A stretch of 51,316 nt of DNA, taken from positions 1 to 51,316 of the forward strand of contig CAJULE010000016.1 of the NCBI GenBank assembly GCA_910587445.1, read 5' to 3'. A program made the position numbers and the translations under genes. Source of the stretch: an uncultured Christensenellaceae bacterium (lineage in GTDB: Bacteria; Bacillota; Clostridia; Christensenellales; Pumilibacteraceae). Each line of letters begins with the position of its first letter. The stretch's first letter is position 1. The notes below the pieces were generated by a model. It was not told where the DNA came from and made no database searches. It saw only the letters and a program-made list of their open reading frames with translations. Positions 34,402-42,800 of the stretch are shown here, piece after piece.

Positions 34402-34523
34402 CGGCGTATAAACGTCGCATTTCCATGTCAGGTTTGCGTTTTGCCCTCGGTTGTGTACGTTATAGTACACGCCCTTCGCCAAATCCGCGCCTTCCTCGAA
34501 CTGCTCGTTTCTCCGCCGTCAGG
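34397..34523 (+). repeat. Post-gene inverted-repeat element (family D), hpf copy
   Basis: Outer arms CCTGACGGCG (34397-34406, containing the hpf TGA stop) and CGCCGTCAGG (34514-34523), perfect over 10 bp and 107 bp apart. An inner hairpin is GTGTAC-GTTATA-GTACAC (34453-34470). Internal sequence is similar to the pgk copy (38563-38687), including CGCATTTCCATGTCAGG and CCTTCCTCGAACTGCTCG. Confidence 0.8.
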
Positions 34524-34540
34524 TATACGTCTTTAACCTT

Positions 34541-34870
34541 ATAAAAAGGCTCCCCATAGCAAGGGGAGCTGTCGCCGATAGGCGACTGAGGGGATTGTCT
34601 CCTATAAAAAGCCTTCCCTTGACAGGGAAGGTGTCGCGGCGCAAAGCGAAGCGATTGCCGCGACGGATGAGTAGATTTACGTTCTCATTCCGCAAAGCGT
34701 CGCTTTCATGTCATTCCACTCACTTTCTCGTCATGAAGCGAAACACAATCGCCTTATGTCATTTCGCTTAAGGTGCGCGGAGCGCGAACGCCGCGGAGCG
34801 TAGTATCGTTGCCGCTCATTATATTGTCATTTCGAGCGGAGCGTAGCGAAGTCGAGAAATCTAAACCTTA
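34541..34870. repeat. Family B (intact copy) and family C cluster
   Basis: 34549-34600 is the complete B element: the CTCCCC/GGGGAG hairpin followed by GTCGCCGATAGGCGAC and TGAGGGGATTG. 34612-34680 is the related AAGCCTTCCCTTGACAGG unit. Family C copies lie at about 34758 and 34830-34862. Confidence 0.8.
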
Positions 34871-34884
34871 AAAATCACCAACGC

Positions 34885-34911
34885 AAGACAGAGTTTCGGC
34901 TCTGTCTTTTC
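34885..34911 (+). terminator. Intrinsic terminator
   Basis: AAGACAGAG, a TTTCGG loop, CTCTGTCTT and then TTC. Probably the native end of the hpf transcript, now separated from it by about 480 bp of repeats. Confidence 0.75.
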
Positions 34912-34948
34912 TTATGGAAATCCTCTTAAAATATCCTATATATTTTTC

Positions 34949-34977
34949 TTGTCTTTTTCGCATAAATATAGTATAAT
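34949..34977 (+). promoter_or_regulatory. SigA-type promoter of pgi
   Basis: TTGTCT (34949-34954), a 17-bp spacer and TATAAT (34972-34977). Confidence 0.8.
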
Positions 34978-35024
34978 ATGGCTGTATGAAATTTTTTTCG
35001 GGAACCCAAAGGAGACCAAAGTAA

Positions 35025-36422
35025 ATGAAACTCAAAGTCGATTACAACAACATGATGAAATCGTCGATAGGCGACAAGGGCATTGACGAAAGCTTTTTTG
35101 CCGCTAATGAAAAGGCGATTGCCGCCGCCCGCGAAAAGGTCAACGCCGCTCGCGGCAAGGGCTGGCAAGAGTGGTGCGAGACTCCGTACATATCAAAAGC
35201 GGAGCTCGACGATATACTCGCATACGGCGAAAAGGTACGCGCAAAAGCGGACAGCTATGTAGTGCTCGGAATCGGCGGTAGCGCTCTCGGTGCGATTGCC
35301 GTGAACACCGCGCTCTTGCACCTTCATCACAACGAGCTTCCCGCCGCAAAGCGCAAGGCGCCGAAGATCTACGTCGAGGACAATGTCGACCCCGAGAGAA
35401 TGAATGCGCTTTTGGACGTCATCGACATAAAGACAGCATACTTCAATGTCATAACCAAAAGCGGCGAGACGAGCGAAACGCTCAGCCAATTCCTTATAAT
35501 ATACGACGCGCTCAAAAAAGCCGTCGGCGCAAAGGAGGCAAAGGAGCATATCGCCGTTACGACTACGATAGGCAAGGGCACTCTCTACGACGTTGCCGTA
35601 AAAGAGGGCTTTAAGATATTCGGAGTAGGTAAGGGAGTGGGCGGCAGATTCTCGGTCCTCAGCCCCGTCGGTCTCGTGCCGTTCGCAGTGCTCGGAATAG
35701 ACGTAAAGGGTCTTTTGAAGGGTGCGGCTTCGGCAAGCGATTCCGCTCTCGAAAAGGATATAAACAAGAACCCCGCGCTCTTGTCGGCGGCGCTTTTGGT
35801 CGAGTCCATGAAAATGGGCTGTAATATAAACGTCATGATGCCTTATGCCGACAGCCTTCGCTATATGTCCGACTTTTATTGCCAGCTTTGGGCGGAATCG
35901 CTCGGCAAGGCGGTGGACAACGACGGCAAAACGGTAAACGTAGGTCAAACTCCGGCAAAATCTCTCGGCGTTACCGACCAGCATAGCCAGGTACAGCTCT
36001 ATACGGAAGGACCGTTCGACAAAGTAGTGACCTTCCTTGCCGTGGAAAAGTACCGCAATAAGTGCGTCATAAGCAATCTCGATGAGATAGACGCGTGCGA
36101 TTTCCTCAAGGGCAACACGATGAATACGCTCATTTCGGCGGAGTTCGAGGCTACGCGCTATGCTCTCATGAAGGCAAATCGTTTGAACTTCACGGTCATG
36201 CTCGAAGAAGTGAGCGCCGAAACGGTGGGCGAGCTTCTCGGCTACTTTATGTATCAGACGGCGTTTGCTGGCGCACTGCTCAATATCGACACGTTTAACC
36301 AACCCGGCGTCGAAGAGGGCAAGAAGGCAACTTTCGCAATGCTCGGAAGAAAGGGTTACGAAGCAAAGCTTGCCGAGGTAAAGGCCGCTCCGCACAGCGA
36401 TAAGTACGTCTGCGGTAAGTAA
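35025..36422 (+). CDS. pgi: Glucose-6-phosphate isomerase
   Basis: A 465-residue glycolytic enzyme that interconverts glucose 6-phosphate and fructose 6-phosphate. It shows the phosphate site GIGGSALGA (about 84-92), ITKSGETSETL with the SGETSET phosphate clamp, QTPAKSLGVTDQHSQVQLYTEGP (with the catalytic His region) and KGNTMNTLISAEFEATRYAL. The RBS is AAAGGAG. Its length is close to other Bacillota Pgi proteins. It is encoded near pgk, but each has separate upstream signals. Confidence 0.97.
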   Translation: MKLKVDYNNMMKSSIGDKGIDESFFAANEKAIAAAREKVNAARGKGWQEWCETPYISKAELDDILAYGEKVRAKADSYVVLGIGGSALGAIAVNTALLHLHHNELPAAKRKAPKIYVEDNVDPERMNALLDVIDIKTAYFNVITKSGETSETLSQFLIIYDALKKAVGAKEAKEHIAVTTTIGKGTLYDVAVKEGFKIFGVGKGVGGRFSVLSPVGLVPFAVLGIDVKGLLKGAASASDSALEKDINKNPALLSAALLVESMKMGCNINVMMPYADSLRYMSDFYCQLWAESLGKAVDNDGKTVNVGQTPAKSLGVTDQHSQVQLYTEGPFDKVVTFLAVEKYRNKCVISNLDEIDACDFLKGNTMNTLISAEFEATRYALMKANRLNFTVMLEEVSAETVGELLGYFMYQTAFAGALLNIDTFNQPGVEEGKKATFAMLGRKGYEAKLAEVKAAPHSDKYVCGK

Positions 36423-36439
36423 GCGTAAGTAAAAATCGC

Positions 36440-36468
36440 TTGTCAAATCGTATAAAGTGTGGTAAAAT
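36440..36468 (+). promoter_or_regulatory. SigA-type promoter of the TIM-barrel gene
   Basis: TTGTCA (36440-36445), a 17-bp spacer and TAAAAT (36463-36468). The leader starts near 36475 with AGACCC...GGGTCT and an overlapping CCAAG...CTTGG pair, just ahead of the RBS. Confidence 0.75.
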
Positions 36469-36516
36469 ATACAAAGAGACCCAAGATATAGACGGGTCTT
36501 GGAAGGAGGCGCACCC

Positions 36517-37314
36517 GTGCGCGTAGGAATATCAACAGCGTCGTTTTTCAACCGCGTCGCAACCGAAAACTGTTTCAATATATTAAAGCAAATGCAGGTC
36601 GATACCTGCGAAGTTTTGCTCAACACGTTTTCCGAATACGAAAAGCCGTTTGTGGATGCGCTTGTTTCCCGTAAGGGCGATATATACGTTCATTCGGTGC
36701 AGGCGCTCGCCGCTCAGTTCGAGCCTCAGCTTTTCAACACGAATCCCAGAGTTCGTGCGGACGCCGAGCTCATTTTCCGTAAGGTGTGCTATGCCGGAGC
36801 CATGCTCGGGGCGAAGTTCTATACCTTCCACGGACCGTCGCGCTTAAAGCGCCGCAACTATGCGTTCGACTTCATAAAGGTGGGCGACAGGATAAACGCG
36901 CTGTGCGAAATAGCTCAAAGCTACGGCTTGCGTTTGTCGTACGAAAACGTGCATTGGACGTATTTCAACTACCCCGACTACTTCCGCCAACTGAAAAAAC
37001 AGTGCCCGTCGCTTTGCGGCACGTTGAACGTGACGCAGGCGATAAGAAGCGGTTACGACGTGTATAAATATCTCGACGTAATGGAAGACAGAGTGTCCAC
37101 GGTGCACCTGTGCGACTACTATAAGGACGATACGCTTCTTCCCGGCAAGGGCAAATTCAACTTCGAAAAACTCTTTAAGGAGCTTGACAAGCGCAACATA
37201 AACGCACATCTTTTTATCGAAGTCTATTCCAAAGATTATAAGGATGTGAACGAGATAAAGGACAGCTACGACTATATACGCCGCACGCTCATGTCCATAC
37301 AGCAGACGTTTTGA
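36517..37314 (+). CDS. Sugar phosphate isomerase/epimerase-like TIM barrel (AP endonuclease 2 family)
   Basis: A 265-residue protein of the xylose isomerase-like TIM barrel superfamily. Metal-ligand-like positions appear at barrel strand ends: YTFHGPSR (His), LSYENVHW (Glu), GTLNVTQAI, VHLCDYYKDDTLLPGKGKFNFEKLFKEL (His, and the lid before the typical GxGxxxF) and LFIEVYS (Glu). The substrate is unknown; both endonuclease IV and sugar epimerases share this fold. GTG 36517 with AAGGAGG 7 nt upstream is the start; TTG 36499 overlaps the hairpin. Its position between pgi and pgk hints at sugar metabolism. Confidence 0.8.
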   Translation: MRVGISTASFFNRVATENCFNILKQMQVDTCEVLLNTFSEYEKPFVDALVSRKGDIYVHSVQALAAQFEPQLFNTNPRVRADAELIFRKVCYAGAMLGAKFYTFHGPSRLKRRNYAFDFIKVGDRINALCEIAQSYGLRLSYENVHWTYFNYPDYFRQLKKQCPSLCGTLNVTQAIRSGYDVYKYLDVMEDRVSTVHLCDYYKDDTLLPGKGKFNFEKLFKELDKRNINAHLFIEVYSKDYKDVNEIKDSYDYIRRTLMSIQQTF

Positions 37315-37366
37315 TCGCCCGAAATAGAGCGATTGCAAACTATAATCATATATTAAGGAGATAATC

Positions 37367-38557
37367 ATGAACAAGAAGACAGTCAGAGACGTGGATGTCA
37401 AGGGTAAAAAGGTATTCGTCCGTTGCGATTTCAACGTGCCTCAGGACGCAAATGGCAACATCACCGACGACAACCGTATCAAGGGTGCTCTCCCGACGAT
37501 ACAGTACCTGCTCGAGCACGGTGCAAAGGTAGTGCTTTCTTCGCACCTCGGCAGACCCAAAAACGGCTTCGAAGCCAAATTCAGCTTAAGGCCGGTTTGC
37601 GATCGTCTCAACGAACTGCTCGGAAATAAAGTCGTGCTCGCTGCCGATGTGGTAGGCGAGGACGCAAAGGCTAAAGTCGCCGCCCTCAAGGAAGGTCATG
37701 CAGTGCTTCTCGAAAACGTGCGCTTCCATAAGGAAGAGGAAAAGAACGATCCCGCGTTTGCCAAGGCTCTTGCCGAGTTCGCAGACGTGTATGTAAACGA
37801 CGCTTTCGGTACGGCGCACCGCGCTCACGCTTCGACGGCGGGCGTAGCCGACTATTGCAAGGTGAACGTAGCCGGTTTCCTTATCGAAAAGGAAATCGAA
37901 ATAATGGGCGGCGCGCTCACATCTCCCAAGCGCCCGTTCGTCGCTATCCTCGGCGGTGCGAAGGTATCGGATAAGATAGGCGTAATAACGAATTTGCTCG
38001 ACAAGGTCGATTGCCTTCTCATCGGCGGCGCTATGGCGTACACGTTCAGTGCGGCTAAGGGCGGCAAGACGGGCGAATCGCGCGTCGAAAAGGATAAGAT
38101 CGAACTTGCTGCGGAGCTTATGAAGAAAGCCGAAGAAAAGGGCGTAAAGATGTATCTCCCGCTCGACAACGTGATCACGCAGGAGTTTAAGGCCGACGCG
38201 GCGTCCAAGGTTTGCGCGGCAGGCGAAATTCCCGACGGTTGGGAAGGGCTCGACATCGGACCCAAAACCGCAGCTCTCTATGCCGACGTAATAAAGGACG
38301 CAAAGACAGTCGTTTGGAACGGACCTATGGGCGTATTCGAGTTCGAAAAGTTCGCAGTCGGCACGAAGGAAGTTGCAAAGGCTCTTGCGGCAAACAAGGA
38401 CGCAGTGACGATCATCGGCGGCGGCGACAGCGCGGCGGCAGTCGAACAGCTCGGCTTTGCGGATAAAGTTACGCATATCTCCACGGGCGGCGGCGCCAGC
38501 CTCGAGTATCTCGAGGGTAAGGTGTTGCCGGGAATAGCTTGCCTTAACAACAAATAA
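37367..38557 (+). CDS. pgk: Phosphoglycerate kinase
   Basis: A 396-residue glycolytic kinase (1,3-bisphosphoglycerate + ADP to 3-phosphoglycerate + ATP). It shows VFVRCDFNVPQDANGNITDDNRI, SSHLGRPKNG, ENVRFHKEEEKND, GGAKVSDKIGVI, NGPMGVFEFEKFAVGT and the C-terminal IIGGGDSAAAVEQLGFADKVTHISTGGGASLEYLEG. The RBS is TAAGGAG. GAPDH, which often precedes pgk, is absent, and the gene is followed by tandem terminator/repeat elements. Confidence 0.98.
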   Translation: MNKKTVRDVDVKGKKVFVRCDFNVPQDANGNITDDNRIKGALPTIQYLLEHGAKVVLSSHLGRPKNGFEAKFSLRPVCDRLNELLGNKVVLAADVVGEDAKAKVAALKEGHAVLLENVRFHKEEEKNDPAFAKALAEFADVYVNDAFGTAHRAHASTAGVADYCKVNVAGFLIEKEIEIMGGALTSPKRPFVAILGGAKVSDKIGVITNLLDKVDCLLIGGAMAYTFSAAKGGKTGESRVEKDKIELAAELMKKAEEKGVKMYLPLDNVITQEFKADAASKVCAAGEIPDGWEGLDIGPKTAALYADVIKDAKTVVWNGPMGVFEFEKFAVGTKEVAKALAANKDAVTIIGGGDSAAAVEQLGFADKVTHISTGGGASLEYLEGKVLPGIACLNNK

Positions 38558-38562
38558 AAAGT

Positions 38563-38687
38563 CCAAACGGCTTATATGCTTCGCATTTCCATGTCAGGCT
38601 TGCGTTTTTGCTTGGTCATGTACGAAAAGTACATTTCCTGCGCAAAATCCGCGCCTTCCTCGAACTGCTCGCATCTAAGCCGTTTGG
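38563..38687 (+). repeat. Post-gene inverted-repeat element (family D), pgk copy
   Basis: Outer arms CCAAACGGCTTA (38563-38574) and TAAGCCGTTTGG (38676-38687), perfect over 12 bp and 101 bp apart, starting 5 bp after the pgk stop. An inner hairpin is ATGTAC-GAAAA-GTACAT (38618-38634). The 5' flank AAATAAAAAGTCC recurs exactly after the giant gene stop at 50815. Confidence 0.85.
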
Positions 38688-38707
38688 TGCCGAACTTAAA
38701 CATTGTC

Positions 38708-38771
38708 AAGAGGGTGCGCCCTCGGGGTCATGTACGGTTTAGTACACTCCCCGTCGTGCGCATCCTCTTTT
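38708..38771 (+). terminator. Terminator repeat, copy 1 (with nested TGTAC hairpin)
   Basis: AAGAGGGTGCGC (38708-38719) pairs with GTGCGCATCCTCTT, then TTT. The inner hairpin is TGTAC-GGTTTA-GTACA. The left flank GAACTTAAACATTGTCAAG is shared with copy 2 (38942). After it, TAATCTCTCGGG (38789-38800) is an orphan 3' arm whose partner lies at 50815-50826. Confidence 0.8.
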
Positions 38772-38949
38772 CTCGTCTTGCTTGTTTCTAATCTCTCGGG
38801 TGTTAATTTTTTCTATATAAACTTCGCATTTCTGCGTTAAGCTGCGCGCCGCCTTGGTCATGTACAAAAAAGTACACTCCCGTCGTCGGTGCTCGCTTGC
38901 TTTGAACTGCTCGTATCTAAGCCGTTCGGTACTGAACTTAAACATTGTC

Positions 38950-38992
38950 AAGAGGGTGTGCATTGGAGTATTTCATTGCACGTCCTCTTTTT
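38950..38992 (+). terminator. Terminator repeat, copy 2
   Basis: AAGAGGGTGTGCATTG pairs over 15 of 16 positions with CATTGCACGTCCTCTT, followed by TTT. The surrounding 81 bp (38942-39022) match 50840-50919 almost perfectly in direct orientation. Confidence 0.85.
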
Positions 38993-39022
38993 GTATACTC
39001 GTAATATCCCCGTTGTTTCGCG

Positions 39023-39400
39023 CCTTTTCTCCTGTCATTTCGCGCCTATTCTTTTCTTGTCATTTCGACCGGAGCGAAGCGAAGTCGAGAAATCCAAACC
39101 TATAAAAAAGCCTTCCCTTGAGAGGGAAGGTGGCGCGGCACAAAGCGAAGCGACTGCCGTGACGGATGAGTAGATTTTTCTTTGTTGCGCCAAGCTTATT
39201 GAGGAATCCAAAAGACCTTTCGACTGCGCTCAAGGTGACAGTGGCATTTCATGTCATTTCGCTTAAGGTGCGCAAAGCGCGACCGTCACGAAGCAAAGCG
39301 TAACCGCCTAATGTCATTCCGAGCGAAGTCGCCCGTTACATTGTCATTCCGAGCGGAGCAAAGCGAAGTCGAGGAATCTTTTGCTTCGAATTGCTCGCAT
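39023..39400. repeat. Family B and C repeat cluster upstream of the giant gene
   Basis: Family C copies at about 39058-39090, 39312-39345 and 39345-39380; a B-type unit at 39108-39172. CTTTCGACTGCGCTCAAGG at about 39218 recurs at the right end of the window (51281). Confidence 0.8.
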
Positions 39401-39448
39401 CTAAGCCGTTCGGTGTATCTGTTTTCACAAACTAATTCTTTTTCTTTT

Positions 39449-39680
39449 AAAAAGGGTTTTTAGGGCGAAGCCCTGAATCGTTTAAAGGAGAGGGAATTGA
39501 AAGGGAGAGGAACAGTCGAAAGTTCCTCTCCCTTCATCTTTTTGGTTGCACCTTTTCGAAAAAAGGTGCAATATTCTTTTTGGCGCACCTTTTCGAAAAA
39601 AGGTGCAAAAGGCACCATGCGTAATGCCTCTTTGCGCGCAAACTCTCTTTTTCGCCCGCCTTTTCCGAAAAAAGGCGCAA
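39449..39680 (+). repeat. Composite multi-hairpin repeat upstream of the giant gene
   Basis: Second full copy of 28771-29031. Hairpin 1 is TTTAGGGC (39459-39466) / GCCCTGAA (39470-39477), with a G-T pair replacing A-T. Hairpin 2 arms are at 39502-39514 and 39523-39535. The GCACC units are at 39548, 39585 and 39657. An AT-rich promoter region follows (TATACT at about 39788). Confidence 0.85.
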
Positions 39681-39876
39681 AAGTTTTCGGTGTTTTTCCG
39701 AAAATGTACACCCATTAAGAAACACACATTTCATTTTTTGTTCATAAAATGTTCATAAATTCACTTTAATTACTTGATTTTTTATATATACTATGGTATA
39801 TTTATCATATGTGATTATATAATCCATAAGTTTAGGCAGCCGAAAAGCAAGTGCACCTTTTATTACGGAGGCGTGT

Positions 39877-42800
39877 ATGAAGAAAAATAAATTGCTGTGT
39901 TTGATATTGACCGTGCTCATGTCTTTGGCGCTCATAGCGGGCGGCGGAGCGATTCTTACGGTTTCGAACGCGCTCGAAAATAAAACGTCTGCGGTCGAGG
40001 GCGAGGATATAGACGTCGCTTCTTCCGTAGAGAACATAACGGGAACTTGGACAAAGAGCGGAAGCAATTATTACAAGCTCTACAATTATACGGGCGGAGT
40101 GCAGTCCGTAGTTCTTCCTCGCGGTTCTTATAAGCTCGAAGCATGGGGCGCGCAGGGCGGAAACGACGGTAAAAAGGGCGGACACGGCGGTTATGCGTCG
40201 GGCACGTATACGATTACGGGCGATACGACCGTTTATATAGTTATAGGCGGAGCCGGGGCGTCGTCTTGCGGCGGCACGGGCGGCGGCTACAACGGAGGCG
40301 GAAATTCCGGAACATACGGATCATCCGGCGCAGGTGGCGGAGCCACGCACTTTGCTACGGCTACAGGCACTCTCAATTCGCTTAAAGGCAATAAAGGCGC
40401 GGTGCTTCTCGTAGCGGGCGGCGGCGGCGGCGGCGGCAACGGTACGGATTGCGCGGGCTGGGGCGGAGGTTCGTCTCCCGGACCCAACGCCGCAGGTACG
40501 GGCGCGCTTACGAACAACGATACTTATTTCGGTCAAGGTCAAGCCAGCATAATGACGGGCAACAACGACGGCGGCGGCGGCGGCGGCGGCTACTACGGCG
40601 GCGCGGGCGCGACGACCGACACGCAGGGTGCGGGCGGCTCGGCATTCGCGTCGTCCTCGCTTACGGGATCGTCGTTTATAAACGGAAACGCGTCAATGCC
40701 GAATCCTTCGTCGTACGGCGCGAATTATACAAAGGACGCAACGAGCACCGGTCTCAACGGCTATGCTCGCATAGTGCGCATAAATACTCCTCCCACGTCT
40801 AAAAGTGCGGCGTTCACTGTTGCCAGAACCGCAACGAAAGCGATCGGCGTGACGGAAGTCGCAAGCGATACCGATTCGGGCGATTCGATTACCTATGTCG
40901 CGCAGAAGATATATACGGACGCGGCTTGCTCCGTGGAAGCCACGGCATATTTTACTTACACGGCTACGTCGACTACTTCGATAACCGTTCATCCCAAAAA
41001 GCGCTTTACGACGACCACCTTTTATACAAAGGTCAAGGACTCCTATAATGCGCAGACCGTCGTGTCGTTCACCGTAAACGCTTCGGCTTATACGCCGCCT
41101 GCGGCTGCTGCGTACGGGCTTAAAAACAACGGGACGGGTATATACGGAAACTCGGCAAAGACGGGAAGCAACTATCCCGCTATTTCCTCGATAACGTCTG
41201 CCGCGGCATGGGGCTCCGCAGACATATACAATCCGATGGCGACGGGCAGACGCACGTATATGATAACGCGGCCGCTCGAACTCCAAAGCTCGACTCGGTG
41301 GAACGGCTTGACTTCGGCGACGATAAATGTAGCCGACCTTGCTTATTCCACGGACGCGTATTCGGGCGCGCTTCTCGACGACGTTTATATTACGACCTAT
41401 TCGGCAAGCGGCGCCGGCACGAACTACAATGTGACGGCAAGCGGCTCGAATGCGAAATGGACGTCTTTGACGATAACTCCCTTGCTTGCCTCGAGCACGG
41501 GCTGGTTTGTCATACCCATAACGATAGGTATGTACGAAAAGTCCACGGGTACGGAACTCACTACGGCGGCACAGCGTATAAGCCTGGACATAGTTTTCAG
41601 AATAGGAAACGAGCGTCCTACTCTCACTCAGTTCAAGACGGTGGAACTGAACACGACGACCGCAACGACGGCGTCGGTCTCCATTGCCGATATTTTGAGC
41701 GACAGAAACGGCAATACGCTCGAGTTTTACCGCAATGCGACTACGATAATCGACAGAGTCGTCGTCCCCGAGCACGAGTATATGTACGTCGATAAATTCG
41801 GCACGCTTCTTTCGGCGGCAAATTACAATGTCGGCGGCACGGGCGGCGCAGGCGCGATAGACGATCCGTTTACGTCTACGCCCACGGGCTTCCAACCCAC
41901 AAGCATACACAATGCCTCTCTTCCGGACGAAGTGAACGTTCACAAGGAAGCCTATGTAACATACGCAATAAACGGCTCGACTTTGCAGTTTACGGCAATT
42001 CGTGCTACGCGCTCTCAGTATGACGACAATCGCGCGGTCGCAGGTCTCGGACATTTCTATATTGTCGTCCACATAAGCGATTCGGGCGATCCTCGCGATA
42101 CGGGACTTTGGTATCCGATAGCCATTCGCGTCACCGATAATTCCGCGCCCGTCGTGCGTTCGCTCGACTATACGTTCGACGCTCCCGTGATAACCGAAGG
42201 AATGACGACGGCGGAAATGGACGCGGCGAAGGCGAATGCCGAAAACGTAGTCATTTCTCCGTATTTTCTTTCGACTTCCCCGACTAAGGGAATAGGTGCG
42301 ATAAATCCTCTCGATTACGACGATCCGACAAAGTATGTCGACGAAGCTCTCGGAAGCGATATTTCCGAGTTCGTTCTCGATGTCGGACATAATGGAAAAA
42401 AAATTGATTTCGCTTTCAACGATTTCCTTTACGTGAACTCCGATTTCGGCGATCCCACAAGCACGGGCAACTATTTCCAATCCTACAGGAACTACATCGG
42501 ATATAGGGAATACGTCACTCCCGAGAGAGTCAAACTCTACGCCCCCGCAAGCTATTTTTCGAGGCTCACCGCGGCACAGAAGCTCAAGGCGGGCATAACC
42601 GAACTGACCGTCGCAGAAAAGACGGATTTCGGATTTTCCGATACGACGGCGGAAGTCGTATCTTTCTACGGCATACGTTTAAGAGCTCTTCAGTCCACGC
42701 TCGAGCGTTGGGTGGAAGTGCCGCTTCGCCTTACCGATATTTTCGACAACGTGACGGAAACGACCGTTGCCGTAAAAGTCAACAACCGCAAAAGCACTGT

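Noticed and set aside
37311..37346. Dedicated pgk promoter
   Set aside because: TATAAT at 37341 has no -35 at 16-18 bp; TTGATC is 24 bp away. Read-through from the preceding gene is as likely.
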